Positions 9,002 through 18,356 of a DNA stretch of 64,000 bases are shown one piece after another. Position numbers and translations under genes: made by a program. A model generated the notes under the pieces. The model saw nothing but the letters and a program-made list of their open reading frames with translations, did no database searches and was not told the origin of the DNA. The stretch spans positions 5,699,272 to 5,763,271 of the forward strand of contig CP070233.1 of NCBI GenBank assembly GCA_017355425.1. Direction: 5' to 3'. The stretch is from Dolichospermum sp. DET69. GTDB lineage: Bacteria; Cyanobacteriota; Cyanobacteriia; Cyanobacteriales; Nostocaceae. Every line of letters begins with the position of its first letter. The stretch's first letter is position 1.

Positions 9002-11260
9002 TTATCCTACTGCGAGGATGTGTGCGTGGAAGAATGCCCAAGTGGTGGCAATTCCTCCTAATAGGTAGTGAGCCACACCTACAGCCCGACCTTGAGTGAT
9101 GCTCAGTGCGCGAGGCTGAATTGTTGGAGCTACTTTCAGTTTATTGTGCGCCCAAACAATGGACTCAATGAGTTCTTGCCAGTAGCCACGACCACTGAAC
9201 AGGAACATTAAGCTGAACGCCCAAATAAAGTGAGCGCCTAAGAACATTAGTCCGTAACCAGACAATTCTGTTCCGTAGGAGTTGATTACTTGTGTAGCTT
9301 GCGCCCACAAGAAGTCACGTAACCAACCATTAATGGTGATTGCGCTTTCTGCAAAGTTGCCACCAGTAATGTGATTTACTGTGCCATCTGCATCTACTGT
9401 TCCCCAGACATCAGATTGCATCTTCCAACTGAAGTGGAAAATTACAATTGATAAGGAGTTATACATCCAGAAGAGTCCGAGGAAGATATGATCCCAACCG
9501 GAAACTTGGCAAGTACCGCCACGACCTGGACCATCGCAAGGGAATCTGAAGCCTAAGTTAGCTTTGTCTGGAATCAGACGTGAGCTACGGGCATACAATA
9601 CACCTTTTAACAGGATGAGAACAGTAACGTGAATGGTAAAAGCGTGAATGTGGTGAACCATGAAGTCCGCTGTACCCAAAGCAATGGGCATCATAGCGAT
9701 CTTACCGCCGATAGCGACAATTCCCCCACCAAAAGCATGACTAACAACTTGAAGAGCGTTAGGTGCTGTGTTGCCAGGAGCTAATGTGTGCAGGTTTTGC
9801 ACCCATTGAGCAAATACTGGTTGCAGTTGAATTGCGCTGTCAGAGAACATATCTTGGGGACGACCCAAGGCCCGCATGGTGTCATTGTGGATGTACAAAC
9901 CAAAGCTATGGAAGCCTAAGAAAATACAAACCCAGTTGAGGTGAGAAATGATAGCGTCGCGGTGACGAATCACGCGATCTAAAACGTTGTTTTGGTTAAC
10001 AACAGGATCGTAATCCCGCACCATAAAGATGGCTGCGTGAGCTGCACCACCAACAATCAAGAAACCACCGATCCAAATATGGTGAGTGAAAATACACAAT
10101 TGTGTTGCGTAGTCAGTTGCCAAGTAAGGATAGGGAGGCATCGCGTACATATGATGGGCGATGATGATTGTCAAGGAACCCAAGAAAGCTAGGTTAGTAG
10201 CCAACTGAGCGTGCCAAGAAGTGGTGAGGTTTTCGTAAAGACCTTTGTGACCTTCGCCAGTAAAAGGACCTTTATGAGCTTCTAGAATATCTTTAATGTT
10301 GTGACCGATACCCCAGTTGGTACGGTACATATGACCAGCAACGATGAACAGTACAGCGATCGCTAGGTGGTGATGAGAAATATCAGTCATCCACAAGCCG
10401 CCTGTAACTGGGTTTAAACCACCCTTAAATGTGAGGATATCAGCGTAAGCGCCCCAATTTAAGGTGAAGAAAGGAGTTAAACCACTAGCAAAACCAGGAT
10501 AGAGTGCTGCCATTTTTGCCGTATCAAACAGCAACTCATGAGGCAGAGGGATGTCCTTAGCTGCTACACCTGCATCTAACAAATTGTTGATTGGTGCAGA
10601 GACGTGAATTAAGTGACCAGCCCATCCTAAAGAACCACAGCCTAGCAACACTGATAAGTGATGATTCAGCATTGACTCCACATTCTGGAACCATTCCAGT
10701 TTAGGAGCGCGTTTGTGGTAGTGGAACCAGCCAGCAAATAAGAACAAGCCTGCTAATACCAAGCCGCCAATTGCAGTTACATATAGCTGGAAGGAGCTTG
10801 TGATACCCCAGCCACGCCATACTTGAAACAAGCCAGAGGTGATTTGAATGCCGCGGAAACCGCCGCCCATATCACCGTTTAAAATGTCTTGCCCAACAAT
10901 AGACCAAACTGTTTGGGCGCTAGGCTTAATGCCTAATGGATCAGCCAGCCAAGACTCGTAGTTAGAGAACTTAGCACCGTGGAATAACATTCCGCTCAGC
11001 CAGATTGTTACTACAGCCAAATGGCCGAAGTGGGCGGCGAATATCTTGCGGGAGATGTCTTCTAAATCACTTGTATGTGTATCAAAATCATGGGCGAGGG
11101 CATGGAGGTCCCAAATCCAGGTTGTGGTTTTTGGACCTTTGGATAAGGATCTGTCGAAATGTCCTGGCTTTGCCCATTTTTCAAATGAGGTAGGAACCGG
11201 GTCAATGTCAACAATCACTCTTGCTTTTTTTTCCTCTCGCTCCGGAGGACTAATCGTCAT
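9002..11260 (-). CDS. psaA: Photosystem I P700 apoprotein A1
   Basis: 752 residues, full length. Begins [20 protein letters not shown], followed by the conserved [18 protein letters not shown] region and 11 membrane helices. The FX-binding loop [15 protein letters not shown] provides two Cys ligands of the [4Fe-4S] cluster shared with PsaB. The start ATG has GAGAGGAGG 5-13 nt upstream. First gene of the psaAB operon; a 490-bp intergenic region upstream separates it from a divergent gene and should hold the light-regulated promoter. It shows no features of a far-red-specific paralogue that I could recognise. Confidence 0.98.
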   Translation of the reverse strand: MTISPPEREEKKARVIVDIDPVPTSFEKWAKPGHFDRSLSKGPKTTTWIWDLHALAHDFDTHTSDLEDISRKIFAAHFGHLAVVTIWLSGMLFHGAKFSNYESWLADPLGIKPSAQTVWSIVGQDILNGDMGGGFRGIQITSGLFQVWRGWGITSSFQLYVTAIGGLVLAGLFLFAGWFHYHKRAPKLEWFQNVESMLNHHLSVLLGCGSLGWAGHLIHVSAPINNLLDAGVAAKDIPLPHELLFDTAKMAALYPGFASGLTPFFTLNWGAYADILTFKGGLNPVTGGLWMTDISHHHLAIAVLFIVAGHMYRTNWGIGHNIKDILEAHKGPFTGEGHKGLYENLTTSWHAQLATNLAFLGSLTIIIAHHMYAMPPYPYLATDYATQLCIFTHHIWIGGFLIVGGAAHAAIFMVRDYDPVVNQNNVLDRVIRHRDAIISHLNWVCIFLGFHSFGLYIHNDTMRALGRPQDMFSDSAIQLQPVFAQWVQNLHTLAPGNTAPNALQVVSHAFGGGIVAIGGKIAMMPIALGTADFMVHHIHAFTIHVTVLILLKGVLYARSSRLIPDKANLGFRFPCDGPGRGGTCQVSGWDHIFLGLFWMYNSLSIVIFHFSWKMQSDVWGTVDADGTVNHITGGNFAESAITINGWLRDFLWAQATQVINSYGTELSGYGLMFLGAHFIWAFSLMFLFSGRGYWQELIESIVWAHNKLKVAPTIQPRALSITQGRAVGVAHYLLGGIATTWAFFHAHILAVG

Positions 11261-11750
11261 TCGACCTCCTCTCTATAAGGAATTGGGAATCATGAATACC
11301 ACCTAGAATAGCACAGTCGCAGTTTTCAGATTTCTCTGGACTAGCGATGCGGTTGCCGTGTGGAAAAGAAAAGTTGTTTCTGTTGAATTATAGAGGGTGA
11401 ACCTGCACATTGTTATAGACTTGTTAACAATAATTAAAGATAGCCAAGTTTATTGTCCAATCTACCTTGCAAATTCATACTCATTGTCTAAAAGTCAATA
11501 GTCTCTTCATTTAATTTACAAAGAACAACTATTTGGAAAAATTATGATTCATACGTAAAACAGCTTAAACCCTTGCTATTTAGCTATTTTCACCCCAATT
11601 GGGCGAAACAAAACCAAATTTCTGTCCTGAAATTAAGTCAAAAAAATCACTTATTTGGCATTGTAATCGAAGAAAAGTAAGTAAATTTATAACTTTGGTA
11701 GTAGATTTATGGTCTTAATCCATAGTCCATGAGTCATAATTTGCGTCACA
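11261..11750. promoter_or_regulatory. Divergent intergenic region upstream of psaA
   Basis: 490 bp, AT-rich, without a plausible gene. By position it contains the psaA promoter and long leader (minus strand) and the promoter of the 11751 gene (plus strand). I cannot place a specific -10 or -35 element with confidence, and no hairpin terminator or known operator stands out. Confidence 0.5.
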
Positions 11751-13145
11751 ATGATGGCGTTAATTGTTAAAAACTGTTACGGAATAAAAAACATGAACAC
11801 TGGGTGCAGAAAATTTTTTGATCAACTTTTCTCTAAGAGATTCCCAATTATTAAATGGGTTGTCACATTAGTTCTAGTTGTAAATTTGAGCAGTTGCGTT
11901 GAAGCAGCAAACAGCCAGGAAGTATCTATCAATCCCTTCATGAAAGCAGCCCCAGCTTCAGAAATTTCTGGGACATTTTCAGAAGTTGCAGCGCCAGATG
12001 TGATCCAAGCATTACGTCCTAGCTTAGATGCCTATCAACCCCAAGTTAGTATTCTCAGTCCCCAGGTAGATGAAATTCTCCAGGACAATACAGTTAAAGT
12101 TCGGTTGCAAGTTAAGGATTTACCAATATTTAAAGATCCTCAATGGCAACTTGGACCCCATTTGCACGTAATTTTAGACAATCAACCTTATATAGCTGTT
12201 TACGACTTAACTCAGCCCCTGGTATTGTCTGATTTATCCCCAGGTACGCATACTTTACGGGTATTTGCCTCTCGTCCGTGGCATGAAAGTTTCAAAAATG
12301 AAGGTGCTTATGCTCAAACAACATTTCATGTTTTGACGAAAACCGAGGAAAATAACCCCAATTCTAAATTACCCCTACTTACTTATAGTCGTCCTAATGG
12401 TAGTTATGGTGCAGAACCAATTATGTTGGACTTTTATCTAACTAATGCACCTTTACATAGTGTCGCTGAAACTAATCCTGACGATACAATGAGCAATTGG
12501 CGCATTCGTAGTACAGTTAATGGTGAAAGCTTTATTCTTGATCGTTGGCAACCGATTTATCTCAAAGGCTTTAAACCTGGTAAAACCTGGGTAAAATTGG
12601 AATTCCTCGATAATGAAGGACAACCTGTGAAAAATGCCTTCAATACCACTATCAGATTAATTAATTACCAACCCAATGGTAAAGATACTTTATCAAAAAT
12701 TGTCAGAGGGGAATTGACAGCAGATGAAGTGCGTGGCATTGTAGACCCAAGTTATACTACTAAGATTCCAGTTACGGAACCAACTCCCGAAACTAAAGTA
12801 AAGAAACAGCCAATTCCCGAAGTTAAAGTTCCTGAAGTTGCACCAATTCCAGAAACTAAAGTAGAGAAACAACCAATTCCTGAAGTTCAAGTTCCTGAAG
12901 TTGCACCAATTCCTGAAACTAAAGTAGAGAAACAGCCAATTCCTGAAGTTAAAGTTCCTGAAGTTGCACCAATTCCTGAAACTAAGGTAGAGAAACAACC
13001 AATTCCTGAAGTTAAATTTACTGAAGTTATACCAACTCCCGTTGCGTCTCCTCCAGCAGCACCACAACTAGAAGTAACAAAAGTAGAGAACTCAAATTCG
13101 CCTACTGAGACAATAGAAAGTTCCAAATCCCAATTTCAAGAATAA
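11751..13145 (+). CDS. Conserved hypothetical lipoprotein with proline-rich tandem repeats
   Basis: 464 residues from 11751, or 450 if translation starts at the in-frame ATG at 11793 (Met15), which has a purine stretch GGAATAAAAAAC before it. A hydrophobic segment (VVTLVLVVNLSSC) ends in a lipobox-like LSSC, so export and lipidation are likely. The middle (residues about 70-330) is beta-rich and resembles cyanobacterial envelope proteins without a named function. The C-terminal part has about four copies of a 21-residue unit, PETKVEKQPIPEVKVPEVA.. (63-bp DNA repeats, about 12775-13030), a stiff Pro/Val/Lys spacer that may cross the peptidoglycan in TonB fashion. Function unknown. Confidence 0.72.
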   Translation: MMALIVKNCYGIKNMNTGCRKFFDQLFSKRFPIIKWVVTLVLVVNLSSCVEAANSQEVSINPFMKAAPASEISGTFSEVAAPDVIQALRPSLDAYQPQVSILSPQVDEILQDNTVKVRLQVKDLPIFKDPQWQLGPHLHVILDNQPYIAVYDLTQPLVLSDLSPGTHTLRVFASRPWHESFKNEGAYAQTTFHVLTKTEENNPNSKLPLLTYSRPNGSYGAEPIMLDFYLTNAPLHSVAETNPDDTMSNWRIRSTVNGESFILDRWQPIYLKGFKPGKTWVKLEFLDNEGQPVKNAFNTTIRLINYQPNGKDTLSKIVRGELTADEVRGIVDPSYTTKIPVTEPTPETKVKKQPIPEVKVPEVAPIPETKVEKQPIPEVQVPEVAPIPETKVEKQPIPEVKVPEVAPIPETKVEKQPIPEVKFTEVIPTPVASPPAAPQLEVTKVENSNSPTETIESSKSQFQE

Positions 13146-13147
13146 TT

Positions 13148-13292
13148 TAGGACTTACGCATTGACCAAAAATATCAAATATGTAGGGCTGTAAAAACCAC
13201 ATTTATCGGCAAAAATACAATTCCTTGCAGCCGGAAATCAGGTATTTTGGTGAACGCATATCATGATTGATTTGGACAGTGCGTAAGTCCTA
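13148..13292. mobile_element. MITE-like element with TAGGACTTACGCA ends, copy 1
   Basis: TAGGACTTACGCA at 13148-13160 and its exact complement TGCGTAAGTCCTA at 13280-13292 bound a 145-bp segment with no coding capacity. It begins 3 bp after the stop of the lipoprotein gene and ends 3 bp before the glutaminase stop, filling the gap between convergent genes. A second element with nearly the same ends lies at 31111-31218. Likely a non-autonomous transposon moved by an enzyme encoded elsewhere. Confidence 0.8.
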
Positions 13293-13295
13293 CAA

Positions 13296-14225
13296 TTAAC
13301 AAAAAATACTCAGTTGCAAATTTTGAGATAAAGTTTCCATTAATGCCAAACCAGCTACAGGATTACCTGTAACATCTAAAGCAGGACTGTAGCTGGCAAT
13401 CGCTCCCTGAGTTGGTATAATTGTGACAAGTCCACCACCAATACCTGATTTCATTGGTAAACCAATTTTCACAGCATACTCAGCGGAAGCTTCATATAAT
13501 CCGCAAGTTAACATCACTGCATTGACAATCTGACGGTGTTTATTTTTGATAAAATCGCTTTCACAAGCTAATACTTTTCCCAGTTTAGACAAATCTTCTA
13601 CACGTCCAGATATACAGCATATTTGCTCATAAACGTCAAGAGATAATTCAATATTATTTAAGTTTCCTGTTTCATAGAGATAGTTAGTAATATCTACATT
13701 TGTCTGAGAGCGATTATCACGAACTGAAGCTAGAATATCTTTATCTATATATAATTGAGTACCTGCTAATTTATTTAACCATTCACAAAACAATTGTGTA
13801 CATTCATTGGCATTTTTTCCTGGTAACTTATCAGCGAGAGTAATAGCACCACTATTAATCATAGAGTTCCGAGGATATCCATTATCTGCTTTTAATTGCG
13901 TTAAACAATTAAAAGGCGCATTCGACGGTTTAACTCCAACCCACTGTAAAACCTGTTTTGCTCCGTAATGTTCAAGCAGATATAATAAAGAAAATGGCTT
14001 AATTGCACTCATGAAGGGAAAAACACAATCTGTATCTCCTAAACTGTAACTTTCTCCTGATTCACAACTTATGTGAACAGCAAACGAGTTAGGATTAACC
14101 ATAGTTAATGCAGGAATACGTTCAATAACTTTTCCTTGTGCTGCTTGGGTTTTTGCTTGTTCTACCCAAATAGATAAATCATGTATATTGATGTTTTTTA
14201 TTCCTAGCAAAAGCCTAAACCTCAA
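13296..14225 (-). CDS. glsA: Glutaminase
   Basis: 309 residues, the usual length of the serine-dependent beta-lactamase-fold glutaminases, which hydrolyse glutamine to glutamate and ammonia. The catalytic S-x-x-K pair is in FMSAIKPFSLL (SAIK), followed by YPRNSMINSGAI (family: PRNP.INAGAI), Tyr/Glu-containing middle region and the C-terminal GLPMKSGIGGGLVTIIP block, which is highly characteristic. Compared with typical GlsA the sequence is somewhat divergent (SAIK for SISK) but all main motifs are kept. It is isolated between two MITE-like elements. Confidence 0.88.
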   Translation of the reverse strand: MRFRLLLGIKNINIHDLSIWVEQAKTQAAQGKVIERIPALTMVNPNSFAVHISCESGESYSLGDTDCVFPFMSAIKPFSLLYLLEHYGAKQVLQWVGVKPSNAPFNCLTQLKADNGYPRNSMINSGAITLADKLPGKNANECTQLFCEWLNKLAGTQLYIDKDILASVRDNRSQTNVDITNYLYETGNLNNIELSLDVYEQICCISGRVEDLSKLGKVLACESDFIKNKHRQIVNAVMLTCGLYEASAEYAVKIGLPMKSGIGGGLVTIIPTQGAIASYSPALDVTGNPVAGLALMETLSQNLQLSIFC

Positions 14226-14254
14226 ATTAAAGTATAAAAAAAGTCAGGATAAAA

Positions 14255-14385
14255 TAGAGACTTCCAAATAAAAAAATATCCCAAAATTCCTTGTGATGCA
14301 GGCCAAACAGCCTGATAATAATATCAGGACGGGCAGGATGCCCATCCCACAAGAACCGCTGGATCTTTTTTGTGGAGTTATCTAA
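14255..14385. mobile_element. 131-bp MITE-like element (family B), copy 1
   Basis: Starts TAGAGACTTCCAAATAAAAA, ends TTTTTTGTGGAGTTATCTAA; internal inverted pieces include GACGGGCAGGATGCCCATCCC. The same order of blocks is found at 52211-52341 (also 131 bp), 16920-17149 (reverse, with inserts), 20226-20336 (right end lost) and 16318-16372 (left end only). Ends are imperfect inverted repeats TTAGAGACTTCC / TTAGAGAACTCC. The right end supplies the stop codon of the RTX remnant. Confidence 0.8.
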
Positions 14386-15022
14386 CTAAACGAGAAATTA
14401 CCACCAAATAGGTTGACATTAACATCACCAGCAACAAAACCAGTTATCCCTGATAATGTTACCAATAACAGACCAGTGCCAAAACCAGCATTACCACCAA
14501 TACCGTCACCAACTCGTATTTGTGTAGAAGTTCCCGATGTTTTCACATCAAGATTGGTAATACCTGAAAAATTCAGTTTATCACCACCGATACCACGGAT
14601 AAACTGAGTGACTGTATCTACTCCATCACCCAAAACGTAGTTAACGTTATCAATTGCATTATCATTCAATCCTAACGATAGATTATCATTACCCACACCA
14701 CCAATTAAGATATCTGCACCAGCACCACCATTGAGGATATCGTTACCAGCACCACCGATAAGAACGTTAGCTGCCGTATTACCTGTAATAGTATTATTCA
14801 GATCATTACCCGTACCATTAATCGCTGTTGTTCCTTGCAAAGTCAGGTTTTCTAGAGTTGCAGCTAAGGTGTAAGTAATGGTTGTGAAAACTGTGTCTGT
14901 ACCTTCATTGGCATTTTCAATGATGCTATCTCCTACATTATCCACATAATAGGAATCGTTACCAGCACCACCAATGAGGGTATCTGCACATTACTACCCG
15001 ACAGATTAATTCGTTCCGTCAT
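14382..15022 (-). pseudogene. Remnant of a calcium-binding RTX (hemolysin-type) protein gene
   Basis: From ATG at 15022 the frame reads [12 protein letters not shown] and then is lost; a different frame continues [20 protein letters not shown] into a 187-residue stretch to the stop at 14382. It has RTX nonapeptides ([22 protein letters not shown]), which bind Ca2+ in secreted proteins, and a typical C-terminal beta-roll cap. The join suggests a small deletion that removed most repeats and broke the frame. The last stop codon (TAG) lies in the end of a MITE-like element. A short product from an internal start is possible, so this may not be wholly silent. Confidence 0.7.
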
Positions 15023-15530
15023 AATTATTAACCTTCTGAACCTTTATTTGTTATAGATTGACCAGAAATTCAATCGCCCACACGGGAACCATCAAGGATT
15101 TACCTATGGACAACGATAACTTATATACTAAATGTTTTTGATGCCTAATTCAATGTACTGAATAATATAATTTACTTACGCAGGATTTAATAATTGTGTC
15201 ATCTATCCAAAGACGGATATTGAAGTAGGGGCGTATTGCAATACGCCCCTACTTCAAACCAAAATCCTGTAAATCGGTGGTTATCCTGATATGGCTTACA
15301 TCACGCTACGCTATTAGACAAATAAATTCAATATGCGACGTAATGCACCAATATTAATTGTCTGAATCAGGATGTCCAGGATTTAAGGATTTACAGGATG
15401 TTAGTTTGAGTTAAGGATTTTTTTCAATGTAAGAATTTGTGTGATGTAGAGATTTTTGATTTCCTATTTTCCTGTAATTCTATATTAACTCACACACATT
15501 GAGAATTAATCATCAAATCAACATTGAAAA
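15023..15530. other. Repeat-rich intergenic region
   Basis: About 500 bp without a gene. It contains a perfect 38-bp palindrome (15220-15257), a GCGTAGCGTGATG-type dispersed repeat (about 15292-15317) and scattered AGGATTT/CAGGATG words (15365-15425) that resemble parts of the 79-bp tandem repeat following it. Confidence 0.6.
15220..15257. repeat. Perfect 38-bp palindrome
   Basis: TTGAAGTAGGGGCGTATTG is followed directly by its exact complement, with no loop. The GTAGGGGCGTATTGCAATACGCCCCTAC core is a type of palindrome dispersed in filamentous cyanobacterial genomes; it would form a cruciform or, if transcribed, a strong hairpin. Confidence 0.9.
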
Positions 15531-15840
15531 CATCAAACTTCAAACCAAAATCCTGAAAATCCTCAAATCCTGGAAATCCTGATGCAGACAATTTCCATAT
15601 TATTCAAAACATCAAACTTCAAACCAAAATCCTGAAAATCCTCAAATCCTGGAAATCCTGATGCAGACAATTTCCATATTATTCAAAACATCAAACTTCA
15701 AACCAAAATCCTGAAAATCCTCAAATCCTGGAAATCCTGATGCAGACAATTTCCATATTATTCAAAACATCAAACTTCAAACCAAAATCCTGAAAATCCT
15801 CAAATCCTGAAAATCCTGATTCAGACAATTTCCATATAAT
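15531..15840. repeat. 79-bp tandem repeat, about four copies
   Basis: The word CATCAAACTTCAAACC begins at 15531, 15610, 15689 and 15768, a period of exactly 79 bp. Each unit contains several AAATCCTG.. pieces and ends with CAGACAATTTCCATAT. Copies are nearly identical, so the expansion is recent. On the minus strand the array follows, and slightly overlaps, the truncated gene at 15821-16159. Confidence 0.9.
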
Positions 15841-16159
15841 TATTGACATCATTCCCAATAACTCTGAGAATAGACATAAAGGAATTAGTATAACTACCAG
15901 CAGTAACATAACTTTGGAAATTTTGGACAGTCAAAGGTGCGCCAATTCCAGTTTGATTAAATAGGACAACATTGATAGTGCCATTACCAATAGTTCCCCC
16001 TGATGTATTGGCTAAGTTAAAATGAGCAACTTTCCCAGTTGTCAACGGGTCATCAAAGTAATTACTTAAATTAATTGTGGTATCTGGTGCATCAATATTG
16101 ACAATTACGTTATTAATAGGATTAGTAACAATGGGATCAGGAAGGTTGTTAGTAGCCAT
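15821..16159 (-). pseudogene. Truncated cyclophilin-type / calcium-binding protein fragment
   Basis: 112 residues: a Pro/Asn-rich N terminus (PDPIVTNPINNVIVNIDAPD), a beta segment INLSNYFDDPLTTGKV, and then the opening of a cyclophilin-type peptidyl-prolyl isomerase region (VVLFNQTGIGAPLTVQNFQ, SYVTAGSYTNSF). In the family the next residues begin the isomerase core; here the sequence changes to MSILRVIGNDVNNYMEIV and stops within the 79-bp repeat unit. The catalytic domain is therefore missing. Gene remnant; an intact start and 112 codons mean a small secreted-like peptide could still be made. Confidence 0.65.
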
Positions 16160-16317
16160 GGTTAATTTTTTAGAGGTGTGTGTTTTTACAGTAATCTATA
16201 CTCGGATTTTTAGCTACAGCAGTATACACTTAGGCGAGATACAGTCAATTAAATTACAAGCCTTGTAGGGGTAGGGTTTCCTCGCCCTCAATCGTATTTC
16301 ATCTGAGTTAGAACCCC

Positions 16318-16372
16318 TATAAGAGACTTCCAAATAAAAAAATATCCCAAATTCTTTTGTGGAGCAGTAAGA
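16318..16372. mobile_element. MITE-like family B, left-end fragment
   Basis: AAGAGACTTCCAAATAAAAA and the following AATATCCCAAATTC match the left end of the 131-bp family; homology stops after GTGGAGCAG. It lies in the 338-bp gap 16160-16497, in which no gene is seen; the rest is AT-rich with no clear signal. Confidence 0.65.
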
Positions 16373-16497
16373 TCCTCAAACTTGTCCAGTGCTGCAACTG
16401 TTGAGCTTCTTCTTGGATAAGATAGACTGATTTATAACCAAGTTGTCGGAAAAGATAAATTGGTTTATTTTCTGAATTACAAGGTTTTTAAGCGTAC

Positions 16498-16863
16498 ATG
16501 AACAAAAGATTTATTCTAACTTTAATTTCTAGCCCCGTATTGTTTACATCCATGCTATCTATGGTGATGCTGGCTAGACCTGCTCATGCTAGTCAAACAA
16601 TTGACGCTGGTGGGACTCATCTATCTTGTGTCATGTCTCCCCATTCAGCAACGCCGAAACAAGTATGTATTCAGGTGAGTAATACCCCTCCCTCTGTTGC
16701 AAAATTACCCATGCAAGTAGCACAAGTGCAAACAAATAACCCCAAGGAACTAGAATTCAGTGATGCAGAAAGCGATTTAGCCATCAAGTTATTTGGCTGT
16801 GATTGCCCGGTTTGTATCAATGCTGCCCGGCAATTAAATGGTATGGCTCCTTTGCCAGTTTAG
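16498..16863 (+). CDS. Small secreted conserved cyanobacterial protein
   Basis: 121 residues with a signal peptide (MNKRFILTLISSPVLFTSML, cleavage likely after ARPAHA). The mature part has four Cys: two near the middle (LSCVMSP, KQVCIQV) and a C-terminal CDCPVCINAARQLNG pattern with three more. The C-terminal block FSDAESDLAIKLFGCDCPVC is the most conserved-looking part. A CxCxxC cluster could bind metal or form disulfides in the periplasm. Family not recognised; function unknown. A GC-rich hairpin follows 16 bp after the stop. Confidence 0.72.
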   Translation: MNKRFILTLISSPVLFTSMLSMVMLARPAHASQTIDAGGTHLSCVMSPHSATPKQVCIQVSNTPPSVAKLPMQVAQVQTNNPKELEFSDAESDLAIKLFGCDCPVCINAARQLNGMAPLPV

Positions 16864-16879
16864 CATAATGTGGTCTTAA

Positions 16880-16905
16880 AACGGGCGGGGAGACCCCGCC
16901 CCTAC
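16880..16905 (+). terminator. GC-rich hairpin after the 16498 gene
   Basis: CGGGCGGGGAGACCCCGCCC forms a strong short stem. No T-run follows, and similar GGGGCGGGGTCTCCCCGCCC words occur as dispersed repeats in cyanobacteria, so its role as a terminator is probable, not certain. Confidence 0.5.
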
Positions 16906-16919
16906 TTTAATAAGAGCGC

Positions 16920-17149
16920 TTAGAGAACTCCACAAAAAAGATGAACTGCTTGCAGCAGCGCTAGTTCCCTCCGGGACGCTCTCGCGTTTGCTATCCAATT
17001 TTGTGGGATGGGCATCTTGCCCGTCCCTGTATTGTATTATTAGCAGGTAAGACTTGTACTGAGCTTGTCGATAGCGTAGCGTGGCGTTAGCCATAGTATG
17101 CCTGCACCACAAGGAATTTTGGGATATTTTTTTATTTGCAAGTCTCTAA
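16920..17149 (-). mobile_element. MITE-like family B, reverse copy with inserts, overlapping the aroB 3' end
   Basis: TTAGAGAACTCCACAAAAAA at 16920 and GCAAGTCTCTAA ending at 17149 are the two ends, here in reverse orientation. The copy is about 230 bp against 131 bp for complete ones: it has an extra segment near the first end and a GATAGCGTAGCGTGGCGTTAGCC repeat inserted in the middle (about 17068-17095). Its end lies inside aroB and encodes the last residues and stop codon of that gene. Confidence 0.75.
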
Positions 17150-18226
17150 CACTTCTCTAATTATCTCCGTTGGTACTTCGTCGGTAACTGTGACTGCACC
17201 AATTTGGGTTGGGAGTACAAAGCGGACTTTACCAGATTTGACTTTTTTGTCTAATTGCAAAGCATCAATAATTGCTTCAACATCTAAACCTGCGGGTATT
17301 TGGGTGGGTAAACCTGCTTTTTTGATTAAGGCGTTTTGACGTTCTGCATCTGCTTTTTCCCAAAGTCCCAATTTTACAGAAATTTCTCCTGCTGCTACCA
17401 TACCAATACCGACAGCTTCACCATGTTTGAGAAGACGATATTCGGTTAAGCTTTCTACTGCATGACCGATAGTATGACCATAATTTAAAATTGCTCTGAG
17501 TCCAGATTCTTTTTCATCTTTGCTGACAACATCTGCCTTGGCTTGACAGGAATGAGTTAATATGCTGTTTATCAGGTCGGATTTTACATAGCGGAGTTGA
17601 TCAAGGTGTTTACTTGCTGTTAGTTGAGTAAACAGTTCGGTGTCCCAAATGGTCCCGTACTTGATCACTTCTGCCATTCCTGCTCTAAATTCCCTTGCTG
17701 GTAGGGTTTTTAAGAGTTCTGGGTCAATTAAAACTAGACTAGGTTGATGAAATGCACCAATCAAGTTTTTGCCATGAGGATGATTTACACCGGTTTTACC
17801 ACCAATAGCCGAATCTACCATTGCTAAGAGACTGGTAGGAACTTGGACAACATTGATGCCTCTTAGCCATGTAGCGGCAGCAAAGCCTGTCATATCACCA
17901 ATTACACCTCCACCCAAGGCGACCATTGTTGAGGAGCGTTCTAGGCGATTTTCCAGGGCGATATCATAGAGCTTTTGAATAGAATTAAGAGTTTTGTAGC
18001 GTTCACCGGGGGGGAGATTGTAACTGACGACTTCAAAACCGGCATTTTGCAAAGATGCGATCGCTCTTTCGCCATAAAATTTAAATATCATCGGGTTAGA
18101 AACTAGCAATACCTTCTTACCTAGTTGCAAACTCGCCATTTGTTCACCCAGCTTATCTAAACTCCCAGGTGCAATAGTAATATCATAAGACTTTTCTGGA
18201 ATGTCTACTTTAATTACAGAACTCAT
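17132..18226 (-). CDS. aroB: 3-dehydroquinate synthase
   Basis: 364 residues, typical length. The enzyme converts DAHP to 3-dehydroquinate in the shikimate pathway, using NAD+ and a divalent metal. Visible motifs: [12 protein letters not shown] (NAD/phosphate region), [15 protein letters not shown] (glycine-rich NAD loop), [20 protein letters not shown] and the metal-binding [13 protein letters not shown] with a further [11 protein letters not shown]. The last codons (E-T-C-K-stop) are encoded by the end of a MITE-like element, so the native C terminus has been replaced or trimmed by insertion. It is monocistronic; petL is divergent. Confidence 0.95.
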   Translation of the reverse strand: MSSVIKVDIPEKSYDITIAPGSLDKLGEQMASLQLGKKVLLVSNPMIFKFYGERAIASLQNAGFEVVSYNLPPGERYKTLNSIQKLYDIALENRLERSSTMVALGGGVIGDMTGFAAATWLRGINVVQVPTSLLAMVDSAIGGKTGVNHPHGKNLIGAFHQPSLVLIDPELLKTLPAREFRAGMAEVIKYGTIWDTELFTQLTASKHLDQLRYVKSDLINSILTHSCQAKADVVSKDEKESGLRAILNYGHTIGHAVESLTEYRLLKHGEAVGIGMVAAGEISVKLGLWEKADAERQNALIKKAGLPTQIPAGLDVEAIIDALQLDKKVKSGKVRFVLPTQIGAVTVTDEVPTEIIREVLETCK

Positions 18227-18356
18227 TCAACAACCCTAATATAATCACTTGTCCGCGTATTTTACCGCAATTTAGCAACCTCTTTTCTATTCCCTGTTCC
18301 CTTTCATAATTATTGATGATTGAATAGAAATAAGTAACTAATTTGGAGCAACTAAC

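Noticed and set aside
6665-11260. Far-red-light paralogues of psaA/psaB
   Set aside because: Sequences look like the standard forms and no far-red cluster genes are near.
12693-13067. Minus-strand open frame with repeated Asn-Phe-Arg-Asn-Trp
   Set aside because: Antisense image of the proline-rich coding repeats of the 11751 gene.
15531-15840. 79-bp periodic array as a CRISPR or centromere-like iteron set
   Set aside because: Units are contiguous and nearly identical with no unique spacers; no Cas or Par genes nearby.
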